Positions 48,028-55,813 of a stretch of DNA of 64,000 nucleotides are shown in pieces. Every line of letters begins with the position of its first letter. The stretch's first letter is position 1. The notes under the pieces are model-generated. The model saw only the letters and a list, made by a program, of their open reading frames with translations. It made no database searches and was not told where the DNA came from. The translations under genes were made by a program, and so were the position numbers. Source of the DNA: JBFMCC01 sp037445635 (lineage in GTDB: Bacteria; Chloroflexota; Anaerolineae; Anaerolineales; Villigracilaceae); NCBI GenBank assembly GCA_037445635.1, contig JBBIKC010000006.1, forward strand, positions 1 to 64,000, given 5' to 3'.

Positions 48028-49488
48028 ATGCCCATTCACTTCGGTACCGACGGCTGGCGCGCCGTCATTTCGGACAGTTTCACTTTCGACAATCTGCGCA
48101 TCGTGGCGCAGGCCATCGCGGACGCGGTCGCCTCGGAGCACTGGGACAAGTCGGGAAACGGCGGCCCGGCCCCGGATCCGAAACGTATCGTGGTCGGTTA
48201 CGACACGCGCTTTTTGTCGGACCGCTTCGCGGGCGAGGTCGCGCGAGTCCTGGCGGCCAACGGATTCACGGTCCATCTGGCGCAGTCCGACGCGCCCACC
48301 CCCGCCATATCATACGCGGTCAAGAATTTGGGCGCGATCGGCGGCGTGATGATCACTGCGTCGCATAACGCGCCGAGATACAACGGTGTGAAGTTGAAGG
48401 GCGCGTTCGGCGGATCGGCCCTGCCCGAACAGTGCCGCCGCGTGGAAGTGTACATCAACGACAACGAACAGCAGGCGCGCGGACCGAACCTGATGGATTT
48501 CAAGAAGGCGCGTGAGATGGGGTTGATCCAGCGTTTCAATCCACTGCCCGCGTATTTCGATCACCTGCGCACGCTCATCAACACGGACGTGATCGCGGAC
48601 AACCCCCAGCGTTTCGTGGTGGACGCGATGTACGGCTCGGGGCGCGGCGTGATCAAGTCCTTTTTGCAGGGAACGGGTTGCGAGGTCGCCGAGATTCGCG
48701 GCGAGATGAACCCCGGCTTCGGCGGCATCCACCCGGAGCCGATTGCCAAGAATTTGGGCGCGCTGGCTTCTGCAGTCAGTTCGGGGATGGGGAATTTCGG
48801 CGTCGTCACGGACGGCGACGCGGACCGCATCGGCGCGATGGACGAGCGCGGCGCGTTCGTGGACCCGCACAAGATCATGGCGCTTTCGCTGAAGTATCTG
48901 GTGGAGAGCCGCGGCTGGAGCGGCGCGGTCGTGCGCACGGTCTCGACCACGCGCATGATTGACCGCCTCGCGAAGAAATATGGCTTGAAACTTTACGAGA
49001 CGCCCGTCGGATTCAATCACATCGCGGATTACATGATGTCGGAGGACGTGCTCATCGGCGGGGAGGAATCGGGCGGCATCTCGTTCAAGGGACACATCCC
49101 CGAGGGCGACGGTCCCATCATGGGATTGTTGCTAGTGGAGATGATCGCGGCGTGGAAGAAGCCGCTGATCGAACTGGTGAACGACCTGCTGGCGGAGGTC
49201 GGCCCGGCCTTCTACGAGCGCACCGACCTGCGCCTGAGCCGCCCGGTGGCCAAGGCCGAGATGACCGAGTTCCTCACCAAACAGGCACCCGCCGAAGTGG
49301 GCGGACAGAAGGTGGCCGAGGTCAGCCAGCGCGACGGGGTGAAGTACATCATGGCCGACGACTCGTGGCTGTTGATTCGCCCCTCCGGCACGGAACCCGT
49401 GCTCCGCGTGTACGCCGAAGGCAGGACCCAGGAGATGGTCAAGGCGCTGTTGCAGTACGGGCAGAAGGTGGCGGAGAGCGTGGTGTAG
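48028..49488 (+). CDS. Phosphoglucomutase/phosphomannomutase family protein
   Basis: The 486-residue phosphohexomutase has all four domains: start FGTDGWRA, phospho-Ser motif MITASHNAP, metal motif VTDGDADRIG, sugar-binding GGEESGGIS and phosphate-binding RPSGTEPVLRVY. Which hexose it prefers cannot be told. AAGGAG before the ATG decides the start. Confidence 0.95.
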   Translation: MPIHFGTDGWRAVISDSFTFDNLRIVAQAIADAVASEHWDKSGNGGPAPDPKRIVVGYDTRFLSDRFAGEVARVLAANGFTVHLAQSDAPTPAISYAVKNLGAIGGVMITASHNAPRYNGVKLKGAFGGSALPEQCRRVEVYINDNEQQARGPNLMDFKKAREMGLIQRFNPLPAYFDHLRTLINTDVIADNPQRFVVDAMYGSGRGVIKSFLQGTGCEVAEIRGEMNPGFGGIHPEPIAKNLGALASAVSSGMGNFGVVTDGDADRIGAMDERGAFVDPHKIMALSLKYLVESRGWSGAVVRTVSTTRMIDRLAKKYGLKLYETPVGFNHIADYMMSEDVLIGGEESGGISFKGHIPEGDGPIMGLLLVEMIAAWKKPLIELVNDLLAEVGPAFYERTDLRLSRPVAKAEMTEFLTKQAPAEVGGQKVAEVSQRDGVKYIMADDSWLLIRPSGTEPVLRVYAEGRTQEMVKALLQYGQKVAESVV

Positions 49489-49720
49489 GGCTTGACGGGA
49501 ATGCTATAATGTTTTTGAGAGTTTTAATCCTTTGCCGCCTAACGTCCTAATTGAATTAGGCGTTTCCCCTAAAGGGACAATGTAGTTGGAACAATCCGTC
49601 TATAAGCGTTAGTTGGAACTGACTGTCTAAACACTAGTTGGGCACTGGCACAGAATAATTGTATTGATGAAGGCGCAATAAGCAACCCATATACCCTCAA
49701 GACTCAATCGAGAAACCTTT
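49489..49720. other. Intergenic region at the left edge of the AT-richer accessory patch
   Basis: It holds a TATAAT box (49505-49510), a palindrome CCTAATTGAATTAGG (49546-49560) next to GCCTAAC (49537-49543), and GCGTTAGTTGG (49606-49616). The RYYYAAC/GTTRRRY-like words recall recombination core sites but no integrase is nearby. No gene is seen. Confidence 0.4.
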
Positions 49721-50548
49721 ATGGCAATAGAGCCTAACCCAGATGACCCTTGTCCATGTGGCAGCGGTAAAAAATTCAAGAAATGTTGTATGAACAAAAA
49801 GCCAAGACAATGGTCTATTAATGTCGAATTCGAGAATCCAGCAACAGAACTTAGAATTGGAGATTTTTCTAACGGAAACATTCAGGCTTTTGATAATGAT
49901 GGTGTTCCTGTTAAGCCTGCAAAAGTTGACTACGAAGTTGGTTATAAGAGGGAAAAAAAGAAGAAAGTAATAAACAAAATAGAACTTGATTCCACTCGAT
50001 TTGCAGTAAATCCTGATGAGACGTTACAAAAGTTTGATCTGGTTTACGCAATTGATACAAATACTAGGACCGCAAGTAGTAAGCTCTTATCGGTTACTGG
50101 TGTTGTCTTATGCAAAATAGATCATGTTGCAGATGGAGTCCTAGATGTATGGTATAAACCTTTTCACGCTTTGGAGTTTTGGAACATCAAGGACCATCCC
50201 GAAAATGTAGCATGGATGAAAGTTATTCAATTTATAACCCAAGACCCCGCTTATAACCCTAACAACAAAATAGGTCTCATCGTCGATTCTGACTTAGGAA
50301 ATTTACCCGCTTACAACGCTAGATCTATGCCAATTTACCCTAATTTTTATTTACCAGAGAATTTTGAGCTGATTTACGCTAGTGCAGAAGTGGGAAAAGG
50401 AGAGTTCTTTTTAAATCACCTCATTTCGATGAGTGAAGACATGGCTAAATCTTTACTGGCCAGGATATTGCACGAGAATTCCGACACACATCTTCAAGAA
50501 TCAAATAATGAGCCGTACACACATTTTAGAATGTGGAATTTTCCCTAG
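49721..50548 (+). CDS. SEC-C motif protein of unknown function
   Basis: The 275-residue protein begins with a SEC-C zinc motif (DPCPCGSGKKFKKCC, residues 9-23). The rest shows no family I recognise. It is clearly AT-richer than the surrounding chromosome and uses many A/T-ending codons, a sign of lateral acquisition. Stand-alone SEC-C proteins often sit in accessory regions. The gene is followed by a structured repeat rather than an operon partner. Confidence 0.75.
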   Translation: MAIEPNPDDPCPCGSGKKFKKCCMNKKPRQWSINVEFENPATELRIGDFSNGNIQAFDNDGVPVKPAKVDYEVGYKREKKKKVINKIELDSTRFAVNPDETLQKFDLVYAIDTNTRTASSKLLSVTGVVLCKIDHVADGVLDVWYKPFHALEFWNIKDHPENVAWMKVIQFITQDPAYNPNNKIGLIVDSDLGNLPAYNARSMPIYPNFYLPENFELIYASAEVGKGEFFLNHLISMSEDMAKSLLARILHENSDTHLQESNNEPYTHFRMWNFP

Positions 50549-50575
50549 ACAACGAGGTCAAGTCTTCCAGCTCTT

Positions 50576-50665
50576 GCTCGGCGTGGGACTCCGCGAAGCA
50601 TCCCCGCCGAGGATTGGAGACCTGCGGTCGCGGCTCGGAGAGTCACAGACCCTTGCCGAGCAAGG
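50576..50665. repeat. Structured ~90-bp repeat, copy A
   Basis: It can form three hairpins: CTCGGCG...CGCCGAG, AGTC-ACA-GAC(T) and CTTGC-CGA-GCAAG. Copies B and C lie at 51276-51366 and 54020-54107. Confidence 0.75.
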
Positions 50666-50679
50666 TGGCTGGAGCGCAT

Positions 50680-51270
50680 ATGAGTAGAGACCGTGTTTCA
50701 ATTGCTATCCTTTTCTCTATCATCCTCTCAATCGTGGGGTTTGTTTGGGGTTATTGGTACGGGAGTCAGATAAATTGGCTCCGCCTGAATGCACCACCCG
50801 AGAAACCTGGTCAGATCGTCGGTCTAGGAGTGGAAAATTCTCCCGAAGGCTATTATGCTTTGGTCATACAAACTGTCGATGGCAACATGTATTATTACCG
50901 GGAAAGTGGAGGGCCAGAGCGATGGGTGGAAGTCACTCAGGAAAGAGTCCGCTGGATCGATGGAGGCAGTGAGCCTTGCGGCGCGGCGGTGCGTTCGTTT
51001 ATTCCTCCTCCCCCGGGTAAGGTTATTCAGTGCCTCGAATACGCAGGCTACTATGCCCAGTGGGAACCCGAGGTCTATATCAAGCAATGGGTTTTGCTGG
51101 ATGACGGCAGCGTGTGGAAGTGGAGTTATCCTCCCTCGCCGATTTATGCGATCATCAGGCGAAACATTCTTTTCGGTCTCTTGGGTCTTCTTGCAGGAGG
51201 GCTTATTGGTGCAGGAACTCTCTTTGCAATTCGGGGCGACAGGAGAGTGAGAACTGACAATATTGGCTGA
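50680..51270 (+). CDS. Membrane protein of unknown function
   Basis: The 196-residue protein has a transmembrane helix at about 8-30 and another at about 165-187, with an extracytoplasmic loop of about 130 residues between them (Tyr/Trp-rich, for example MYYYRESGGPERWVEV). I do not recognise a family. The start ATG at 50680 is chosen because upstream codons read through repeat copy A; GGAG lies 6 nt before it. Confidence 0.65.
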   Translation: MSRDRVSIAILFSIILSIVGFVWGYWYGSQINWLRLNAPPEKPGQIVGLGVENSPEGYYALVIQTVDGNMYYYRESGGPERWVEVTQERVRWIDGGSEPCGAAVRSFIPPPPGKVIQCLEYAGYYAQWEPEVYIKQWVLLDDGSVWKWSYPPSPIYAIIRRNILFGLLGLLAGGLIGAGTLFAIRGDRRVRTDNIG

Positions 51271-51275
51271 CTTTC

Positions 51276-51366
51276 GCTCGGCGTGGAACTTCGCGAAGCA
51301 TCCCCGCCGAGGATTGGAGACCCGCGGTCGCGGCCGGGCAGGGTCATAGACCCTTGCCAAACAAGG
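51276..51366. repeat. Structured ~90-bp repeat, copy B
   Basis: It is closely similar to copy A. The second hairpin is GGGTC-ATA-GACCC and the third is CCTTG-CCAAA-CAAGG. It is followed by CCGTTAGGC (51384-51392) just before the next gene. Confidence 0.75.
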
Positions 51367-51416
51367 CGCTTCGCGGATGCAAACCGTTAGGCAGTAGAAA
51401 CAGAAAAGAGTTTGAC

Positions 51417-52046
51417 ATGGCAGACTATTCATTTGTCAAAGATCCAAGCGGGCAGGTTGTGGGACTATGGCTTCGGGACACACAACTCTCCCGAAATACA
51501 ATGCATTTAGTGACTTTACTGAAGAAACATCAGGGTCACTCGGCAGAGGTAAGAGTGCCCATCGGCGATGACCTCATCAAAATGGTCATTTCACAGAACT
51601 ATCGAGTAGTCCCTAACGACTTTGACCGGCAAGGCGGCTGTTTTGTTATGTTTGGTCAAGCCCTGGCTCCCGGGGAGGAAAGCAAAATCAGGCATCCCAT
51701 AGAGATGATCTTCGTTTTTGTTCTTTTTCCTAAATCCTTTTCAGAGACTGCCAAAGCGGCATTCGAAAAAGAGCATAATCGGCGTTTATCCGCCACTTTG
51801 AAATCCAGATACGCCGCAGGTAAGGCGAAAGTGATCTTTATAAAGGATTGGAAGTGCAAAGACCTTACATGGGTGGATACAACTGATGTTCAAGATAAGA
51901 CGCCTGAGATCCTTGATGGAATCAATCAAGTTCTGTCTGCACATGGTATCGCTAAAAGAGAACCCGATGTGTTATTAAAGTCTTGTTACTTCGCCATTGA
52001 CCCTGAAACGGGTACATTGATAGTTGCCCTTCCAATTGCAGGTTGA
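51417..52046 (+). CDS. Protein of unknown function
   Basis: The 209-residue soluble protein has no recognised motif. It begins MADYSFVKDPSGQVVGLW, contains a hydrophobic strand MIFVFVLFPKSF and a conserved-looking KVIFIKDWKCKDL, and ends in a beta strand LIVALPIAG. The alternative upstream start at 51354 would read through repeat B and the GTTAGGC site, so 51417 is preferred. It is moderately AT-rich. Confidence 0.62.
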   Translation: MADYSFVKDPSGQVVGLWLRDTQLSRNTMHLVTLLKKHQGHSAEVRVPIGDDLIKMVISQNYRVVPNDFDRQGGCFVMFGQALAPGEESKIRHPIEMIFVFVLFPKSFSETAKAAFEKEHNRRLSATLKSRYAAGKAKVIFIKDWKCKDLTWVDTTDVQDKTPEILDGINQVLSAHGIAKREPDVLLKSCYFAIDPETGTLIVALPIAG

Positions 52047-52085
52047 GTGTCAAACGCAAGTACAAAATGAGATAAGGAGGCTGGG

Positions 52086-52655
52086 ATGAATTTTCTGAAA
52101 GGTTTGTTCGCAGGAGGCAAGGGCGATGCGAATGCAGAACAAGGGTCGGCTTCCCAATCCCCTCCCGCAAATGATGGTGAACTATTCGTTAGATATCTTA
52201 GCAGCCACCTCAATAGAATTGATGCCCAGGGCGGTGCATACAGTTCCTTCATAAGACAATATTTCCCCAGTGAGACCATTACAATCCTCGCCGCCGCGGC
52301 CAACGATAAAATGACGCTAACGCAGGCAGACCTGAAAGAGCACAGTTTTTGCGTATCGCAAGCCCCGGTCAGTTACTGGATATGCACCCTGGCTTTATCC
52401 ATTAAAGACGCTCGGGGTTGGTTCGTGAGGGCCTACGGAGGTTACTCGAAACTGCTCGAACGAGTCTGGAATTCAGATTATTACCGAGGCTCAGGCTGTG
52501 AAGTTCTCGTCCACATCGTCTATGGTCGAACAGGAGCGGCTGGCTGGGTAAATATGGCAGTTTTTCCCATTGGTCCTCAAGAGTTTGTATCGCGTTTCGG
52601 CATAAAACCCATTTTGCCCAGTGACCTGCTGACCGAGGCTGAGATGCGAGCGTGA
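52086..52655 (+). CDS. Protein of unknown function
   Basis: The 189-residue protein is soluble and unrecognised. It has a low-complexity N-terminus (Gly/Ala/Ser/Gln), then FVRYLSSHLNRID and a C-terminal beta-rich region. AAGGAGG 6 nt before the ATG decides the start. It lies 39 nt after the previous gene and may be its partner. Confidence 0.62.
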   Translation: MNFLKGLFAGGKGDANAEQGSASQSPPANDGELFVRYLSSHLNRIDAQGGAYSSFIRQYFPSETITILAAAANDKMTLTQADLKEHSFCVSQAPVSYWICTLALSIKDARGWFVRAYGGYSKLLERVWNSDYYRGSGCEVLVHIVYGRTGAAGWVNMAVFPIGPQEFVSRFGIKPILPSDLLTEAEMRA

Positions 52656-52770
52656 GGACGTCCGTCTCGGCAAGGCGGCCTACCACGGTGTAGAATTACA
52701 AGAGGAAAAGGGAATAGTGTAAGTCGTAAGTAGTTGATCGGGTCGGGCTATCGTTCTGGCGGAGGGATAC

Positions 52771-53973
52771 ATGGACAATAACAAACGTCTCTGGCTGTTC
52801 GGCGGGGCGGGCCTGCTCCTGTTGGTCTGCTGTGTGCTTGCTGCAATAGGGATTGCAGTGTATTTCCTTTTGAGAGGTGAGGGGAATGCTGGCTCGTCCA
52901 ATTCTCCCACAGAGGCAGTCAAATCCACGCCCGCGGTGACCAAAACGCCGCTTCCTACCGGCACACCGTCTGGGCCACCGCCGTTGACGCTGGAGAACTA
53001 TCAGCAATTCGGCGGGCTTGAAGAATGGGAAGTGGACGCGGACATCACCCGCGTCACAGGCATTGCCATTTCGCACGTGACGGACCGCGTCGCGTTGTTG
53101 ACCGAACGCTACAAGGAAAAATACAGCCTGGAGGTCCGTGACGTGGACGGGAAACCGATCTGGAACGTCCCGCTTGGATGGAAGGCGGTCTATCCCGCGG
53201 TCGCGTTCTCGCCGGACGGCAGCCTGATCGTCACGGGCATGGACGACGGCACGGTGCAGATGTGGGACGCGTCCACGGGCGGCCTGATCGAGACGCTGGG
53301 CAAGCATCAATACGCGGTGCGCGTGGTCGCGTTTTCCCCGGACGGAAGCCTGGTCGCTTCGGGCGGAAGCGACAACCGCGTCCTGCTCTGGCGCGTCGCC
53401 ACCGGCGTGCAAATCCCGACCTGCTTCTTCTGGGACCCGGTCAACAAGAGCAAGTGCCGCGACCAGAACAAGACGGACGTGCGCGACCTCGCCTTTTCGC
53501 CCGACGGGCGTTACCTGGCGGTCTCCGCGAACGTGGTCGTCGTCCTGAGCACTTCATCGGGACAGGAGATCGATCGCTTCTACGATCAGGCAGGCGAGAC
53601 AGCGGACTTGGGCGAAGTGGCCTTCTCCTCGGATGGAAAAACCTTCGCGGCCAGCGGCAACTGGTTCAACACGGAGAACCAGCGCTGGCGGAAGCGAGTC
53701 CTGGTTTGGACCTTCCCGACCCCGATCAACCAAGCGCGCAAAATCCCGCTGACCGACGCGCTGGAGGACCTGGTCTTTTCCGCCGACGGAAAACTCGTGC
53801 TCGGCTCGTATAAGGACAAAGGCCAGTTGCTGATCTTCGATGTCGAGGAAAGGGAGCCGGTCGGCATCATTGACCTTGGACCGGTCACCCTGCTATCTTA
53901 CTCTCCCGATGTGAGACTGTTCGCCATCCTTTCGACGAGGAGGACGGTCTCGATTTGGGGAGTGATAAGATAA
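52771..53973 (+). CDS. Membrane-anchored WD40 repeat protein
   Basis: The 400-residue protein has an N-terminal transmembrane anchor at about 8-32, a Thr/Pro linker and about seven WD40 blades (VAFSPDGSLIVTGMDDGTVQMWD, in part, and VAFSPDGSLVASGGSDNRVLLW, in part). The propeller is predicted outside the cytoplasm. It resembles the sensor half of the STAND protein at 10585 but lacks an NTPase. Its GC content is high, unlike the preceding orphan genes. Confidence 0.82.
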   Translation: MDNNKRLWLFGGAGLLLLVCCVLAAIGIAVYFLLRGEGNAGSSNSPTEAVKSTPAVTKTPLPTGTPSGPPPLTLENYQQFGGLEEWEVDADITRVTGIAISHVTDRVALLTERYKEKYSLEVRDVDGKPIWNVPLGWKAVYPAVAFSPDGSLIVTGMDDGTVQMWDASTGGLIETLGKHQYAVRVVAFSPDGSLVASGGSDNRVLLWRVATGVQIPTCFFWDPVNKSKCRDQNKTDVRDLAFSPDGRYLAVSANVVVVLSTSSGQEIDRFYDQAGETADLGEVAFSSDGKTFAASGNWFNTENQRWRKRVLVWTFPTPINQARKIPLTDALEDLVFSADGKLVLGSYKDKGQLLIFDVEEREPVGIIDLGPVTLLSYSPDVRLFAILSTRRTVSIWGVIR

Positions 53974-54019
53974 CGCAAAAGTGACGTAATGTGGCGCGTT
54001 TCGCGAACGCAAACCTCCC

Positions 54020-54107
54020 GCTCGGCGTGGGACTTCCGTCCCCGCTGAGGGGTTTGATCGAAGGTCTTGACTGAGCCCGGCAGGGTCACAGACCCTTGCT
54101 GGGCAAG
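54020..54107. repeat. Structured ~90-bp repeat, copy C (divergent)
   Basis: It keeps the GCTCGGCGTGGGACTTC start, the GGGTC-ACA-GACCC hairpin and the CTTGC-TGG-GCAAG hairpin, but the middle is rearranged. Confidence 0.65.
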
Positions 54108-54121
54108 TGTGTACTGGGAAA

Positions 54122-54154
54122 TAAAAAACGGGACAGCAGTTATTGCTGTCCCGT
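54122..54154 (-). terminator. Terminator of the LPxTG protein gene
   Basis: An 11-bp stem ACGGGACAGCA/TGCTGTCCCGT with a 5-nt loop is followed on the minus strand by TTTTTT. Confidence 0.8.
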
Positions 54155-54174
54155 CAATGTTCACAAGAGGAATA

Positions 54175-54717
54175 TTACTTGTTGCCAACCGGCGCGGTGC
54201 GCAAGCGACGCGCCAGGAATATGACCACGATCAATGCCACGGCCATGATGACCAGTCCCGGCGCGCCGGCCTCATCCGCAAAGCCGGTGCCGGGCAGGGC
54301 GGTGGAGGTGGGAATCACAGTCAGTTGGGCCTGCGCGGCCTGGGTCAACGCGGCGGCGACGGTGGCGGTGGCCGGGTCCGAAATGGCGGCGGAGGTGACC
54401 GTCGCGGTGGCGGTGGAGAAGACGGGGGTATTGGTCGGCGGGAGGGTGGGAGTGGCGAAAGCGGTCTGTGTGGCCGCGACCGATACGGCAGTGCCGGTCA
54501 GTCCCTGTTCCACCTGAATATTCTGGGCGGCCAGCGTCGCCTGCTGATTGGCGCGGGCCGCGGCCTGGGGCTGAAAGTAGAACACAACGTAAGCTGCCAC
54601 GCAGACCAGCGAAATGAGAATCAATCCGCCCAGGATGGCGGCCACGATATAGAATGTGCGATTGCTCGATTCTTCGGGCGGAGCGTCGTCCAGGTTGGCA
54701 TCATCGCCTTCATACAT
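54175..54717 (-). CDS. Bitopic membrane protein with C-terminal LPxTG-type sorting signal
   Basis: The 180-residue protein has a transmembrane helix at about 22-46 and a Thr/Ala/Pro-rich stalk. Its C-terminus combines LPGTG at about residues 143-147, a hydrophobic stretch and the positive tail ARRLR, the layout of a sortase substrate. No sortase gene is in the window. A protein with both an N-terminal helix and an LPxTG tail could be tethered at both ends. The function is unknown. Confidence 0.72.
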   Translation of the reverse strand: MYEGDDANLDDAPPEESSNRTFYIVAAILGGLILISLVCVAAYVVFYFQPQAAARANQQATLAAQNIQVEQGLTGTAVSVAATQTAFATPTLPPTNTPVFSTATATVTSAAISDPATATVAAALTQAAQAQLTVIPTSTALPGTGFADEAGAPGLVIMAVALIVVIFLARRLRTAPVGNK

Positions 54718-54752
54718 AGGTCACTCTCCTCAATTCTTTCGATGATAGCACA

Positions 54753-55808
54753 TTATCCCACAACTTCCAAGTTTACCAGAGGGACGAAAGTCTGCTCGCC
54801 GTTCTCGGTGCGCACCAGGGCCGCGGGCGCGCGCAGGCCGCTGGGCAGAGTCGTCAGCCCGGGCTGGATTTGCACCAGCGTGGCGATCTCGCCCGCGTGC
54901 GGCGCGGCGCGCAGGCGCACCTGCTGGCCGGGCGCGAAGGTCTCGACATCGCGCGCCGGCGGCGGGTCCGATGTGACCGGCAGGGGGATGATCACCTCGG
55001 GCCGCGCGCCGCCGTAGCGGTCGAACACTTCGGCGTTCACGGCGGTCTCGCGTTTGGCGCTGGTGCTGAGCAGCCGGAAGGCCGCCGAGTTCATCGGCTG
55101 ACTGCCGATGCCGTCCAGCGCCACGATGGGGTAGCGCGCCTGCATGGCCTGCGGGATGAGTGACGGATGCAGGCTCGACAGGATCAGGCCGCGCAGGTTC
55201 AACTCCGCGGCCGCGCGCAGGACTTCGGCGTCGCGGCAATGCCCGGCCAGGATGACCGAGCCGCGCTGGCTCACATCCAATTGACCGGTCTCGATCACCG
55301 AATCGGGCTTCTCCATGAGATTTTCCATGATGCCCATTTCAGTGCGGCCGTTGCCCCACATGCCCTGTATGAGCGCCCCGGCGGTCTGGATGACCACGCC
55401 TCGGTTCGGGATGATCTGGATGACCGTGCCCGAGATGCCGGCGCGCAGCTGGAGGGTTCCCTCGCCGACTTCCAGCAGGACCTGGCCTCCGCCCACCGCC
55501 GCCACGCGCCCCTCGCGCGGTGTGCGCACCTGGCGCGGGATCAACCCGCTACCGCTGGCGATTAACGAGTTTTCCGTCAACTGATCGCCGACCTTGATTC
55601 GCAGGAGACGGTCGGCGGCATTGTTCGAGATGCCGAGCGTGCGGGCCACGTCCAGCAGGACGTGTTCGCGCGCCCAGCTGGCCTCGGCAACGATGTCCGT
55701 TGCAGTGACGCGCTGGTTCAGCCGCGCCTTCACGTCCCCCGGCACAGGCAGGAGACGTTCGCGCACGATGGTGGTCAGAGGGAGAATGTGGAGAACGGGA
55801 GCAAGCAT
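54753..55808 (-). CDS. Uncharacterised protein encoded next to the MutL-like ATPase
   Basis: The 351-residue soluble protein has a beta-rich middle (EGRVAAVGGGQVLLEVGEG, a barrel-sandwich-like pattern), an alpha/beta part (SVILAGHCRDAEVLRAAAEL) and a C-terminal KOW/SH3-like strand set (FAPGQQVRLRAAPHAG). The start at 55808 is preferred because GGGAGG lies 10 nt before it and only 5 nt separate it from the mutL-like stop. It is always likely to work with the upstream ATPase; no activity can be assigned. Confidence 0.68.
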   Translation of the reverse strand: MLAPVLHILPLTTIVRERLLPVPGDVKARLNQRVTATDIVAEASWAREHVLLDVARTLGISNNAADRLLRIKVGDQLTENSLIASGSGLIPRQVRTPREGRVAAVGGGQVLLEVGEGTLQLRAGISGTVIQIIPNRGVVIQTAGALIQGMWGNGRTEMGIMENLMEKPDSVIETGQLDVSQRGSVILAGHCRDAEVLRAAAELNLRGLILSSLHPSLIPQAMQARYPIVALDGIGSQPMNSAAFRLLSTSAKRETAVNAEVFDRYGGARPEVIIPLPVTSDPPPARDVETFAPGQQVRLRAAPHAGEIATLVQIQPGLTTLPSGLRAPAALVRTENGEQTFVPLVNLEVVG

Positions 55809-55813
55809 CAGGA

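Noticed and set aside
49493..49510. TTGACG close to TATAAT as a sigma-70 promoter pair
   Set aside because: Only 7 bp separate the two, far from the 16-18 bp needed, so only the -10 box is kept as a weak note.
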